The notes: a model not told the origin generated them from the letters alone. Shown: positions 23,015 through 38,000, counted from the stretch's first letter. The stretch is 64,000 bases of DNA from Gymnogyps californianus (GCF_018139145.2 NC_059471.1:214291494-214355493); one strand, 5' to 3'. Numbers and translations are program-made.

Positions 23015-26000
23015 CTAGAAAGGAGAACAGACAGATGCTGATGGAGTGAAAGTCCTCGGCTCTTCCTGATACTGCTTGCTGAAGGGGTCAAGCACCCCTA
23101 GAGGGGTCTGCTGCAAGATCTAATCCTCTCTGGCAGATAGGAAAGGTCTCGAGGTCACCTTGACCATCCCTCCAACAACAGCCAGACAGATTTGGGCACA
23201 GACACCATGATGATCCAGTGTCCCAACCTGCCCTGCCCTCGAGAGCGGAACAGGCAGCTAAAAGCTCTGTTCACTATGGGACAGGACTCACATAGACATG
23301 CATGTTCAGGCCAGGCTGCAGCCTCAGTAGAGATATACAAAAGCTAGGCCACATATTTTGCAAGCAGCTGTACCAAATGTAGACCTTTTCCCAGGCCCCC
23401 AGCTACTTGCTAACTCCAGAGCTCAGCCAGGAGAGCAAGCAGAGCTACAGAGTTAGCTTCAGCCATGGTCAGCAAGCTCAGGAGTGGTGTCCTAGCCGGG
23501 TAGCATCTTATTTCTACCTGGCACAGCAGCTCCTGACTCAGTCTGAATTGTGGGAGCCAAAATAGAGCACAGACACCTCTCACCAGTATCTCTCCGGGTA
23601 AGAAAGCCCACAGCTTTGCTGCATGATCAAAAGGCTGCCCATTGCCTCCAGGAACACCTACACTCTCAGTAGCTAACTTCAGACTTGAAGCTACCAACAG
23701 GCTCTTTTGAGCTAACTGGCTGCCACCGGCCTGGAGCGTTTGAACGATGCAGACAGAGCCACGCATGGGGTATCCTCCAGCCACATCATCTGGAAGAGGA
23801 AAAAGGGGGGGATTTTACTCGGGCTATGGCTGCGCTGACTGCAGAAAAGCTGAAACCCAATGCCAGCCAGCAGGCTGGATGGATGAGCAGTTTGCATGGG
23901 TAATATTCACAGCCTGACAGATTGTTTCCTCAACCCCATCCTACCCCTTCTTCTTACCTCAAAAACCCAGCTTTGGGCAAGAGAAGCCCTACCCTCATTA
24001 GCCCTGACAGTAGCTAGCTCTAAGCACAGCTGAAGTGCAGTCAACCCTTGTGCTACAGCTTGTGTCATGCCCAGCAGTACTTGGGAGCTCAGTCAAGTCA
24101 TGGGATTTCTGGTCAACGCTGGTTACGACATCAGAAGCCTGGCCGGGTCCTTGGCACCTCAGCACCCAACTCTAGAGGGGCACAAGCCTAACAGCACAAT
24201 CAAGGGCCTCCAGTGATATCTCTCTAGATGAGCAATGCCAGCAGCCCTTTTCCCGTCCTCCACTTGCCTGTCGCAGAACCCAAACAGCTTCATTAGTTCA
24301 TGGCTGATGCAGGGACGAGGGGCAGGTACCACAACCACAAGCATGCTTCCTCCAGCAAGGCAGCGTAGACCTCCCACCCAAGCCTCAGCCCCATCTGACC
24401 CCACTTTCCTCCTAAGACTGAACACTATGAAGCCCTCCCTGTGCCAGACCCACGGCAGCCCTCCAGCTCGAAGGCACAAGTCAAGGGATGGTGCACGGGC
24501 TTTCAGCCCAGCATGTTCACATGCAGTGTCCCCAACACAGCTCAGCCAGTCCCAGAGCCCAGTATTCCCTAGGGCAAAGCCAAGGGCATGGGGGAATTAG
24601 TCTCATCCGTGGCTACCTCTGGGCACAGTTGGGAATTAACATGCCCTCCACTTGTTAGCTCTTAGGCAGCACCACAGGGCCAGTCACCACAGCAACACAA
24701 CGACTAAACAGGAAAAACAAACTGCAATGAGTCAACGACTTCAAAGGAGCAGAAGAGCCGCAGGGGAAGATTTCCTCCCCACCCTCACGCACACTCCAGC
24801 CCCTCCATCTGATGTTGTTATCTTCACAGCAGCATGTCAGACACTCAAAGGATAGCGGTAGATCAGATTAAGCTCTCTTGTTGTCCCCCCCCATTGGTCT
24901 CAAGGAATTTTGTTTGGTTCAAGACACGCACTGGAAAGTTACCATCTCTTCCAAGTGGAGATTTCCTCTCTTTATCATATTAATATTGTGATGCTGTTGA
25001 ACCTGAAAAAACGGGCAGGTAATTAGTCGCACACAGCATTATAAACTCACTGAACTCTGACAGGCTGCAACAGGCTAGTTTTGGGGCCTAGTGAACTGGT
25101 AATTTCGGTGGGTTTCAGCTGCAAACTCAAATCCCCTTGCAGCCAAGCGTGGATGACGGAGCAGGCACTAAGCGTTGCGCATCCAGACCCATTCAGGCTG
25201 CTACCTGCCCACCGTACAGCTCATACAAAGCTGCTCGAGCCAACAGACCCCCAGTAACCTTTCCACAATTCCTCAGGGAGTTTCATCACAAGACAGCACC
25301 TCATCGCTATGACAGTCACGGGACATACCCTCAGATATGGTTTTCAAGCCAAACATCAGTTTGGGAGTTTTCAGCACAACTTGGACAAGGCACTTCCCCT
25401 GCAGATGCATCCAGGTCAGGATCACAGCGGGTTGGTGGCACAGCTGGGAATGGACCACGGTGTCCCAGGACAATGTGCTACTGTCTCACTCAGCAGTCCT
25501 CAAATACTTCATGCATTCCTCCCCGCACCAGGAGGCCAGCAGCTTGCAAAACGTGGGTCACACTACCGAAACAGGGCTGCCCATGCACTCTGCCAACCCC
25601 TCCTGTCTGGCAGAAGAGGCTGCCTACTGGTTTGGTACTCCATCCAAGCAGACCCTTCAGATAACCAAGCCATCTCAGTAGCAGAGAAAGAGATTGCACA
25701 GACAGATGAGAACTATGACACAGGTTGTAAAACAAAAGCTCTGGGGATACTTCCCTGCCAGCCATGGAAACTTGTTTGCCTAAAGCTCTACCAGCCTGGT
25801 GTAGATGTAGGAACCATCCTATTGTCCTCCTGCATCTGAGCTTAGATGAGTTCCCATGAGTCAGTAGGACTGTGGTGGGTTGACCCTGGCTGGACACCAC
25901 GTGCCCACCAAAGCCGCTCTGTCACTCCCCTCCTCAGCTGGACAGGAGAGAGAAAAATATAACAAAAGACTCATGGCTCAAGATAAGGACAGGGAGATCA

Positions 26001-29000
26001 CTCAGCAATTAGCGTCATGGGCAAAACAGACTCGACTTGGGGAAAAAAATTAATTTAATTTATTACCAGTCAAATCAGAGAAGGGCAATGAGAAAATAAA
26101 ACCAAATCTTAAGAACACCTTCCCCCCACCCCTCCCTTCTTCCCAGACTTAACTTCACTCCCGATTTCTCTACCTCCTCTCCCTGAGTGGCACAGGGGGA
26201 CGGGGAATGGGGGTTGTGGTCAGTTCATCACACGTTGTTTCTACCACTCCTTCCTCCTCAGAGGGAGGGCTCCTCACACTCTGCCCCTGCTCCAGCGTGG
26301 GGTCCCTCCCACGGGAGACAGTCCTCCATGAACTTCTCCAACATGAGTCCTTCCCACGGGCTGCAGTTCTTCACGAACTGCTCCAGCGTGGGTCCCTTCC
26401 ACGGGGTGCAGTCCTTCAGGAACAGACTGCTCCAGCGTGGGTCCCTTCCATGGGGTCACAAGCCCTGCCAGCAAACCTGCTCCAGCCTGGGCTCCTCTCT
26501 CCACAGGGCCACAGGTCCTGCCAGGAGCCTGCTCCAGCACGGGCTTCTCATGGGGTCACAGCCTCCTTCGGGCATCCCCCTGCTCCGGCGTGGGGTCCTC
26601 CACGGGCTGCAGGTGGAGATCTGCTCCACCGTGGACCTCCATGGGCTGCAGGGGGACAGCCTGCCTCACCAGGGTCTTCCCCACGGGCTGCAGGGGAATC
26701 TCTGCTCCGGCGCCTGGAGCCCCTCCTTCTTCACTGACCTTGGTGTCTGCAGAGTTGTTCCTCTCACATCATCTCACTCCTCTCTCCGGCTGCAATTGCT
26801 GCTGTGCAGTAACCTTTCCCCCTTCTTAAATCTGTTATCCCAGAGGTGCTACCACCGTCACTGATGGGCTTGGCCTTGGCCAGTGGCAGGTCCATCTTGG
26901 AGCCAGCTGGCATTGGCTCTATCAGACATAGGGGAGGCTTCTGGCAGCTTCTCACAGAAGCCCCCCCTGTAGCCCCCCTGCTACCAAAACCTTGCCACAC
27001 AAACCCAATACAAGGGCTAACAGGTGGGAGACTCTCCTTCCAGAGGCACCTCTATGCCCACCTTCATTTAGCATTGCCATAAGGACCAGGCACCTTAGTT
27101 GCTCTTGAGCTATTTAAAAATCAGCTCAGTTAAGCAACCAGCAAATCAAACTCGCTCTTGGAGTATTCTTCAATACTTAAAAGCCAGCAGCATAGGTATT
27201 GGCATTCATCAGCATCTTCAGTCTAGGGATTTGCCAAAAAAGTCACAGCTCCTATGAAGGGAATTGGGATAGGGGCTGAACTCCATGCTGACCAAAGGCA
27301 GGTCCCCATATAGTCTATTAGCCTTCCTCCCAACCTTAAACTAGCCTCTAGTTTCACCCTAATGGTTCTCACAAGCACCACTGTTATGAGACCGAATTCT
27401 GCTTTAAGGCTCATCTCTGAAAATGTAAGCTTTCAGAAAAGGAGCACAAACTCACTCACCTCCCTTGGGAAAAAAAAACAAAAACAAGTTCAAAAAAGAT
27501 CAAATAAAACATTATTAAAACTGACTTGTTTTCCTGAGTGGAGGAAACAAATCACTGATAAGATCTAAAGTTTATTGGCACTTGCAAGGGCAAGGGAAGA
27601 GAGACTTAGGTCAAGGGCAGGACACATGCAAAGCAGAAATAAGGGCCATGCAGATGAATGCATTTCCCCAGCCTGAACAGCACTGGATTCAGACTGGCAC
27701 TCGAGAGATCTCTTTCCATCCCATGAGAGAGAGGGCAAAAAAAAGACTGTGTGAAGATTTACCAAGGCAAGGCAAGGCACAAGTCTGAAACAACAGAAAG
27801 CTTTAAGACTGACTTGGAAGGAATGGTGAAATTCTTCCAGCCATAAGAGTGAGTTTGTCCGTTTCAGGGTTTCAGTGTAAAAAAGTTCAGCATTTGCTCC
27901 ATTATAAGCAAGAGCCCATCGTCACATCTGTGGCTCACCCGAAGAGCCTTAAAAGAGGCTTAAAAGAGCCTCAAAACCCACAAGAAGCTGCCAGTTCTTT
28001 GGTCCACACTGCAGCCATGGAGTCACTAAGTTACATCAGCGGCAGGATTGCTGATTGCTGGATTTCTTCTTGCTACCCAACTGGTCTACCAAGCCACAGA
28101 CAAAGCTGAGTTTTCCTGCTATCCCTATAGAAAATACTGAGTGTGGGTTTTTAACAGGTTAACTCCAGTCCGCCCTTTCCATTCTCCTTCCTCTCTCCTC
28201 TTCCTTTTCTAAACACAAACTGCTAGTTCGAGTGAAAATAATGACACTCTCTATTGGCAAGATAGGCAGAGGGTTGAAATTCAAGAAGGCAGCATGATGG
28301 GGAGCTGTTGGCGCCTGCTGCTAGACAGCCCTGATGAACCCTGATAAACTGTGGGACACATTAGCCTCAGCCAGCTCTGCCCTGTACAGAGATGCTTCTC
28401 AGCCTCCCACCCTCCCTCTCCGTGAGGCAGCGGGGGGGGAAGAAATTCCCCCACTTGAACAGGTAATTAGCAGCAACAAGCCCAGCAAACCCTCATTTTC
28501 TGTTTTTGAGCCTAAATTCCAACCAATCCAGCTGTAAGACCCAGCCAGCCAACATGATCTTTAATTCATCGCCTAAAAAGTTGACACATGAAGCAGGAGC
28601 CTATAGCTATACCTCAAGGCCCAGTGCCAAGAAACAGAGTTGGAAAAGCAGGTCACCCACTTCTGTATTTCTTCATTACCTGCCTTCTCTGCCCAAACTA
28701 TTTGACGGGCCAGAGGCACAGGAACGTGTCTGAGCAGAAAGGAGGCAGTCCCTGTAGACCACTCCAGGTACAAACTAGTCCCCTTGGTAGCTCCACTGCA
28801 GTGATGGATCAGAGGGTTTCAAGATGGACAGATGACCTGCACATTGAAGGTCTCAGCAAAAATTTGCCTGAGAAAAAAAACGAGTCAAGTACTTGGAAGA
28901 TGGAAGAAGCCTTTGACAACAAGAGTCAGACCGCAGGAGTTCAGTTTCCACTGCTTGAAACAACCCATCTAGTTGAGCTACCAGAAGAGCCTTTCCTAGC

Positions 29001-32000
29001 TTCTGGAGATTAAGAGATATCTTCCCTTCAGATTACCCAAAACTGAGCTAGACGCCACAAAACACTTGCCCCACCTTCAGTGGAGCAAGGCAGAGGATCA
29101 GCTCCATTTCCATGGAAAACCATTAACTGCGATACCATCTGTGTATCCGCAGCAGCAAGCCATTTATAAGACTAGATGCTCCAAATTTAGGTTTGAAAGG
29201 CTGGAAAGGAGATTGGCATCTCAACTAGAGATGCCACCTCCTTACCCTTGTTTCTGAGCTGGTGTAATTTTTAACCGGTCTTAAACCTTTGGGAACACAC
29301 CAGCATATCCAGTCAGTAAGGCAGATCTTCACCACCACTTTTACATTTGGAGCAGACCTCCAACCTAGCTCTTTCAAGGAAGTACCACTTTTGAACATCA
29401 GTCACCACTAAGAAACCGGGACTGTGCCATAACCAGTGAGACGTTCATGCTCAGAGTTAATCCACCTTCACATCCTAGGTATGAGTTCTTAGCTTCAATG
29501 CATAAAACTATCAAGACACACTAGTACTGCCCAGCTCAGGCCTCTCTTCCCTCCTCTCTTCAAAACAAGAAAAGATTTCTCGAGGATGCCCTCACCACAC
29601 ACACCCCTGGGGCATGCTGTTTGCATGTTTCTAGTGACCTCGCCAAGCTACAACTGTTTATCTGGAGGCCAGGATGAGTGACTCACTTGTCTCAACAGCT
29701 GCCCATATCCGCCTGCCCATTCTGCCAGAGGGAAGACTCCTCCAACACTGCATCCCCATGACCAGTGGCTGCTTCCCCACTGCACCCTTGAGCTGTGGAA
29801 GCCATCGCTGCTGTGCAGACTGCCAAGCATGCCGTTAAACACTATTACATCTGTGCGTGTTGCAATGTCACCAGCAGTTGACCATCCCACCCATCAGCAA
29901 AAGAGCAGAGTTACTTTTTATAAAAGAGCTCTCTGAAAGTAAGAGCTATTTCTGTTCATCCTAAATTCCTCAGCAGAAGCTACTCCAGGAGCCAGCCTGC
30001 GACTGCCAGAAGCTATCTTATCGCAGCGACTCTCACCAGTGAACCGCAGGATATCAGCAGTCATACACAGAGCACTTTGAAACAGCGTCTGGGTGCCAGG
30101 GGAGGGAAGGGAATTCAACCCAGCGACTCAGGTTGTGGTCTCTGCCCAAAAGCAGATAAGAAGCACAGACACCACCTGCCCAGCAAACCACACATCATTA
30201 ACAAGAACAAAGTCTGCTGGGACTGGAGCACTTCCTCCCCGCCATAACTTTTAAGTGTCAAGCTCAGACTACACAAAATACAGCTTCCTACAGCTAAGGG
30301 ACCATCATCTGGCTGAAAAAATAGCAAACACTGACAAATACAGGATTCCCAGCTAGGCCCTGTCCTCTAAAAAGGATGCTACTAATTACAGTAAGGAAAG
30401 CAAGCACTTCTAAGCCAAGATTAATTACAATTAAAAATGGGAAAGTTGAAAGCGATTGTGCAGAAGTACCCACCAGCTTCAGCCTGCCACTCCAACAAGC
30501 CCACACAGCTTAGTGCAAAAGCTAGTTCATCCCTCACAAGATACTGTCGTCATTTAGGGCAATATTTCAGCAACACTTTGTAGGCTGTAATACTGCTCTT
30601 TGTTAGACAGGGCCAGATCATCCCAGAAAACATCCCTCTGTTGACCTCAGCTACAAGCACGGGAAGTCAGTTTGACTTAGCAGGGTCATCGATCACACGC
30701 AAGAAGCATCACCCTAGGTCTAGGCAATGTGATGGTATGTTGCATGATTGTGGTGAAGCACACAGACAATGCCACAAGCTTGCAGTTTGGTCTCAAACAC
30801 AGGACATCCTTGGTCTTACCTGAGATTCCTCAGTCCTTCCAGCCTGAGGAGTTTCTATGGATCCATTGATGTCCAGGGTGTCCTTCTGCTTGTATTTCCT
30901 CATGATCAAGCTGTCCACAACCCAGAACATAATGGCCTTGGGGAGAAAGTTGCATGAATAGATTGCAGAGGTCAAAATACAAAGTCATTCAATCACAGCT
31001 ATTTCTTCTCCTTTTGGTTTCTCCAGATGTCCAGCCTTGATCAACCTAATTTAATATCTAAATTAACCCTGCATCGAGTGTATCCATGGGGGTTGGATGA
31101 GTCAATTTCCTGAGATCTCTTTTCTCATAAATCCTATTGATCCCATAGTTGTTGAAGACCCAGTGAAGAGGGGGAAAAAAACCAAAACAACAAACAAACA
31201 AAAAAAACCCCAACCCATGACAGGCCAAGTTTCCACCAGGAAATAACCATTGAGCAAAGCTCCAACCCAGGGTCACCTGCTCTGTCTGCATCAGTCACTG
31301 GTCAGTTCTTTGAGAACCAGAGTTTGCTTTCAAATCAGGAAATGCAGCCTGGGCTGGGGAGAGAGGCTGTAGCACGGGCAGGTAAACCCAACTTCGCTAA
31401 TGCTACATCCATTGCAATGCTCGTGGTACAAACTGAAGAGAGTTCGACTCACTCCTTGTCCAGGGCGGATGTGAATATTAACACCTCGTTCCCACTTCCC
31501 ATCTTAGCAGGAACTAAGCAGCAGGTCAAGGATTACCCAGAATCAGGGGAACCGGGAAAAAGCTGAGCTTTCAAGAGGTTTTACCAAACTAGTTTTGCGA
31601 AGATCAGTAGTTCTGGGTAACCTGAACACCTTGCCTTGCTGTAACGCAATCTGAAGTCTAGCCAAATGGCTAGATTGGCAGGTTGCCCCAAGTCACCACT
31701 GACAAGCCATCCTATAGGAACTTAAAGGGCTTCGGGGCATTCCCACGCCTGTAGCTTGCTGCCGAGATGCAGCCCTCAGCTAATGAGCCCCAGCTTTCTT
31801 CAAAGACTGAGCCACCCAGCAGCTTGGACAAGGGAGCGGGAATTAGGAACAGAGACCATGGCAAGGCAGTAGTGACATATTTGTGTATTCATGACAACAA
31901 ATATATTTGTTTCCACTCCCCTCCACCCTCCCAGCCACTTCAATTACTCAAGGCTGCCTCAAGCCAGTTCCTGTACACGCTCCCCACTGGGGGGGGATCA

Positions 32001-35000
32001 TAATTTCCAAACCACCCCACCCAGCGCTTACAGAGGCATCACTTACATTGACTATGAAAGGCACAACAAACATGACCAGGACAAGCTCCAGCTGGGGGTT
32101 TGGGATGTAACCCAGGAGGATCTGCTGAAGCTGCAGAGGAGAAAACATTTAGAAGCATTATTTGAACAGCTCTGTTGTGAGATCTTTGCTGCTAACTGGT
32201 TGCCTTCTTACACCAGCAGTCTCCTAGCTAGGGCTCTGCAGCCTTTGCTTTAGCTCAGCTCTTAGAAAGATTACATGGGCTATTCCTTTAGCCCAGCTGC
32301 CAAACACAGGATTTGGTACAGATCAAGAAATAAGTACTGCTAGCCTTTCAGTTTAACTACCTGTGACAACTGGTGGGACCTTCCTTGGCTCCTTGGAGCT
32401 TAGCTGCAAAATAAGGACACCAGCCGTGCGTGATAAGCGTGGAGAGGAATCCAGCAGCATCTCTGGATCTAGCAGTGCACGCTGAACAACATGCTCATGT
32501 CCAAGTCAGCACTGTAGGTTATGGGTTAGAAGGACAAGCCCTTAACAGGAACAGGTAAGTGCTCCCAGATTGCTGTAAGTAACTCCTCAGTCAAGTCACA
32601 TCAGCCTGTGAAGTACTAGGCACTACGTGTAAATGCACTCAATACTAGTCACCCATTGACATCCAGAATTGGTTTTTATACCCATCACACCTGCCTGCCA
32701 CCAGGTATGTGGCTACAACTGCCACAGGATTTTTATTTTTATTTTTTAAAAGAGAAACTCATGATCAGCACAATTACCATTGCATGAACTACCATACAGA
32801 AGCAGTTGTGGGGAGGGGGTGGGGGGGGAAGGACAGCATACTACTGGGATAGTTCTTTCCAAATTAACCTCTAAAAGTCCCCCTAGTTTAGGCATGGGAT
32901 CCCGAAACACCAACATGGATTGACTTGACGAAATAATGTAGAAATCCTCTGGCAGAAGTGAAGTAGCTCAGCTGCCAGCCCAGCCCATTTTATCCTTCCA
33001 AGGATGAAAAAGAAAATTAAAGCAGCATCTTATTCCACTAGCTTTTCACTAACAAGAGAATGTACCAAAAGCCAAACTGTTATGAAAGTCACGTTTCCCT
33101 GAACTTAAGTAACAGCTAATGATTACAGAGAGATGTCAACAAGTCGTAAGGATTAAAAGCCTATGATGATGGGGACCACTAATAAGGCAAAGCTGACAAG
33201 AAACAATCCACAACTGTGGCTAGAAAAATACAGCTCAGGAGCTTACCTTTGTCCAACCAGGGATAAGAAGGACAAGGCTAATCACAGTCTTCTCAAAAAC
33301 CATTATCAGCAAGTAGAGGATACACTGGCCAAGCCAGGCAGCAGCTTGCGGAGGGTCACCTGGGAAAACAGCATATTAAATCTGAGACAGAAGACAGGAG
33401 GAGACAGCCCTGCAGAAAAGCTGCCTCGTGCTTGATACCTGAGCCGATTAGAGGGACAGGGAAGTGTTTCCATATTGCAAGTTCTGCAGTGAGACAAATA
33501 CTCAATACCAAACTTAAAATTAGCGGAGAGATTTTCTATCTATAGTTGTAGGAGCACATGCCTAGGGTAGAAAAGTTTGGGGTCCCTGCTGGGTCTACAG
33601 GTCATTACTCCATCAAAGGTCAAAACATACCAAGATCTGAGCTCAAATCTTTCTAGCTTAAAAAAGTAAACCTGACTTGTATTAAAGAAAATTTAGCAGA
33701 CTTGCATCCCTTACTAGTTGCAGCTCATTTTGCATCTTTGCAAACCAATGTGGAAAAAATAAGCTCAGAAAGGCAAAAATGCACCCCACTTCCATTTGTG
33801 CAGACTCCCTGTATCAGGGCCGCTATTTGTCTTTCATACTGCAGTTGTGCCTTTGAATTAAAGTTTACTATAAGCAAGAGAGCTCTCCCTCATGAGACAC
33901 CACATACACCACTACCACCACCAGCCTTTTGTTCTAGAAGCAGGTTCTCTTTTTCTACTCCTTTTAGGGCCGATTCTGAAATGGAGATGGCAATTAACCA
34001 GACTTCTGGTTAATTTGAAGGGCAAGCAAGTAACAAAGGAATTTCAGACATGACTCAAAGAGCCATACCTACGTCCCCAATGCCAATGCTATCTGTATTC
34101 ATCTTCCTCCTGCCAGGCTCTCCATTCCACCAACCTGCCTCTGAAATCCACCAAGAGGAGAAAGCCACCACCAAAAATCTTCTCGCCTTGCATCTCCTCC
34201 CCCATTGCCTGTCCTTTCTAGATCAACTGCTTTGCTGGAGCAAGTCCTACAAGTGTCCTATGAGGCAGGCAGGCAGCTTCTGTAAAAGGGGAAGAGACAC
34301 AGCTCTGGCTCAGCCTGAAGACCTGAAATTCCCCGTGTTTATCCAGCAACCCCAGCATTCATAGACACTCCTGGGCTCTGAAGGGCCACAGCTCAGCAGT
34401 ATCATGAGCGCCTAATGGAAAAGCCCTTCCTGGTAACTCTTAGGAGACCGGATCAACTTTTATGAATCTTAGTTTGGATAACAAATATGTTCTCCTCCAC
34501 TTGGGGGAAAGGATGCACAGAGTCTTGGAGATGCATTTTCCCCCTCTCCTTCAGCCACTGATGGGCTTTGGCAGTATCCACCCCATGGTACTGAGCTACT
34601 TTGAGCTGGATAGATACAGGGGTTTGAGGGGAGGAATGCCTGCTTGTAAAAGGGTGCAAGTATCCCCTCTCCTCAGAGTACAGACCACTAAAATCCTCCT
34701 TAGAGAAAGCTTCAAAGCTCAGACACCTCAGCATCCTACTCAAACGGTTCCTTACAAGCATGCGTTGCTTTGGGGCATCAGTTGTTTTGTTTGCCCCTTG
34801 TCTGGTACCCTTTTGTCAAGGTACCAGAGATTTAATTTCTCTTCACCTTGGCAAACCCAGAAAAGTCTGCAGAGATGGGTCCCCTCCACTTTCCCCCCAC
34901 CCTTCCAGCAGATAGGAGCCTCTTAGGAGTAGCTCACAAAATCCTGGCCATTTTGACCAGAATAGACTGATAATCCTTTCCGAATTAAAGCTAATCCCAA

Positions 35001-38000
35001 TAGCAATCCCCAAAAAAGACACTGCTGGACTGACCCTCCTCTATACAAGGACCAGTAAGTATCCTGCACACTCCTCTACAAAAAAATAAATACATCAGTC
35101 AAAGACATCACCTGCAATTTGCTTCCTGCCAAGCCTTACCCACCCAGTGGCCAGCAACAGTCTGAAAATTTCTGGTCACCAGTTTCAATACAAGAAGCAT
35201 AAGCTTTCAGTCCTAAACAGAATTAATTTTTTTTGCTGATGAAGTGAACGGCTGGTTATGTGATACTTGCTGTCTGAGCAAGAGACAGGGGCTCCATTGC
35301 TCCAGGTTTTTGAGCAATTCACTCAAAAAGAATCAATGCTAATTAAATATGAATGTTTCCAATGGGGTACTTACCAAGTAATAAGTAAAAGCATATTTGC
35401 ATTGTTAACAACGATAATGGTACCATATCTATTACATGTGCTTGCTTCAGCCCTCTGCAAGCACCCTGCCAGCTGGTTATCATCTTCCCAGGCTCAGAGT
35501 AATCAGGTCTGCAAAACTGAGCTACAGTATCTGGCTTAGGAAAGCTCCAGCATTTCCTCTTACCACCTGAATATAAAGATAACCCCTGGCAACACTTGTT
35601 GCCAGCATAATCGGGCCAGAATTTGGAACTGCATCTGTGCAAGAGAACCCAACCCACCGTGAGATGCCGATGCTCGACGCGCTGTCGGATGGCAGCGGAC
35701 TGGGAGCTCTGCCCCACTTTTCTCAGCACGATACAGTTGAGACGTGGCAGGGGAAGACAACACCAGTAGTTTGCAAAAGCACATTTATCCAAACCACTAT
35801 ACAAACCTCTGGCCGCAGAGACCAGCGGCGCATACCAGGATTTAGTAAGAGCTGGTATCCAACCAAGCCCAGCTCTAGGGGGATCTGCTTCCCAGCAAGG
35901 GCAAAACAGGTTCGCGTGTGTATTTGTCCTTATTCTGTCATTTGTTAGCAACATACCAAAACATTTGCCTCGTTGCAAAGCTACGGCTAAGAAGTAGAGG
36001 CATCCAGCTAGCGTCTCCATGCCAGAGACCTCAGAACGATCACTTTGCATTGCAGCTTTTTTAATTGCTCAAGCCGTGATCAAAAAGGAAGAAAAGGAGG
36101 GGAGAGGGAAGGACTGGGAGGCCAGGGGTGCAGAGAGGCTGCTGAGCTGGGAGGACAGCAAGCAGAGAGCGCCAGAGCAGCAGGCAACCGCACAGAGGGA
36201 GGGAAGGAAGAGGGAGCCAGGAAGGTTACATGCAAGCGCAACCAGCAGAGCCCGCAGAGGATTTCAGAAAGCACGCGTCTCTGCTCCCTGGCGGGCAACA
36301 GCTTAATGGGTGGTCTGCGGAGGAGACGGGAGCAGTGTTATAGGCAGCTGGCAGTTAAAGGCCGGTGTGAGAGAGGCTTTGATCCTCCTCAAGCATGGAC
36401 AGCCTCTCCCGATAGACTCGGGTGCCTAGTTGTCTTTGGCACAGGTTAGGTATAGTAGAGCTTTTCGCCCCATACCCCAAGACCGACCAATTCTCCTACA
36501 AACCCCCAGGTTACCATCACCCATCAGAGCTCGAAACACAAACAAAACAGGAAAACAAACATATCCATCGCATCCTTCCTGCATTTGAACTCTTTCCCTT
36601 TTGCTCTGTGTTGTCAGCTGTGTTCCGTCCCCTGTGGGGAGACAGGACTAACAGCCACAGCACCCTTTGCAAGTCGACTCTTCCGCACTGCAGTCACGAC
36701 GGCACTTGCGGAACGCTTCCCTCTGTTAGCTTAGCTTGCCCAAAAAGCAGCAGCAAATTTGAGATCTCTCCTAAATACCTGTGCCCTCACACCCTCTTGG
36801 GGATAGGAGGTCACTACCATTCATCATCACAAACAGCGGGCTATGGTTCTTAGTTTTGCATACTGTGCACTAGACAGCCCTAGCCAGGTTTTGGCTAACC
36901 GGGCTGATACACAGACACCAGAAAAGCCAACCTGCTTCTTAACCCACCCTAGGCATGGACTTGCCCATGTCTCCAAGGTTAACAGCTCCTCACCCCAAAA
37001 AATTCTCCCTTCACTTTCAGTTCGCAAGAAAGCCATCCAATTGCTCGTGAGTTTTCTCGAGGTTTGACAACCTTTAGAAAAGGAAAACCTTTTCTCCCTT
37101 TGCTAGAGAACAGTTTTTACTGTGCAACTGCAAGATCCCACCTAGGGAACCCCACTTCTCCAAGACCAGAGGTCTGCCCCAGTTAGGCCAGCTTCACTGG
37201 CTAAGCGTACAGGGCATCTACAAGTGGTACAGCAAGCCTGCACTACCAAGCAGGACTGACCTGCACCCCTTACCACCCACCGCATCCCACCTCGTCAAAG
37301 GTGCCTCCATCACAGCATGGAGCTTCAAATATTCATATGTCTCACTCTGGTCTTTTCTGCATCACTTACAGAAGATGCTGTGAAACTCCTCCACAGTTAG
37401 AGGGACATCAGCACTTCTTACATGTCCAGGGCAGACAGTGGAAGGATATGGAAAGAGACCCACAGACCTAAGCAGAGGCCAGATTTGGCCATCTGCTCTA
37501 TCGCCTTAAGCAGCTCAAAATTGCTACTGTTTTGCAAGCTCTTCCTCCTTCTTTTCCATTCTGAGCTTTGTCTTCAGACTATGGGATGATATGTTTCTGT
37601 ACAGGAATCCATCCTGGAGCACAGAATTAGACAGGACTGAATTTCCACCCCGACAGGAAGATCAGAGGGTGTCTCCACAGTTACTTATTACTGCCTCTTG
37701 GTCTCCCAAGGACAGGAGGCTGCTCTGTACCAAAATAACTCCAGATAAACATGAAAATGAAACAGCAGCATGGCCCACAGGGCTGCAAGGATGACTTCAG
37801 CTATAGACAGTGGCTCATTTCCTCTTCAAGGAGCTCAGCTGGCTGCTCCTTACCTCAGCAGGTTTGAAGTCATCCAAGGACCATTGATCCACCTCAGAGT
37901 GGCCATCATCCAAGTCTAACTCACCACTAATTCATCTAACTCTGACTAATGCCAGTAACGTACAAGTCACCATCTATTGGCATCTCATCAGGGAAGAGGA

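Larger units (their letters stand above)
23015..30819 (-). other. STIMATE-like intron 7
   Basis: 7.8 kb. It contains one LTR (25871-27012). The rest is unique sequence. Several open frames (e.g. 25137-25839) show no family features, and those at 26187-26864 lie within the LTR's internal repeats. Confidence 0.7.

Noticed and set aside
25137..25900. Several overlapping frames of 114-176 codons
   Set aside because: Frames on both strands overlap, the composition is low in information, there is no family motif and no splice-consistent structure.
26187..26864. Overlapping plus- and minus-strand frames of 130-225 codons
   Set aside because: They lie in the LTR's internal tandem repeat, which keeps all frames open by its composition.
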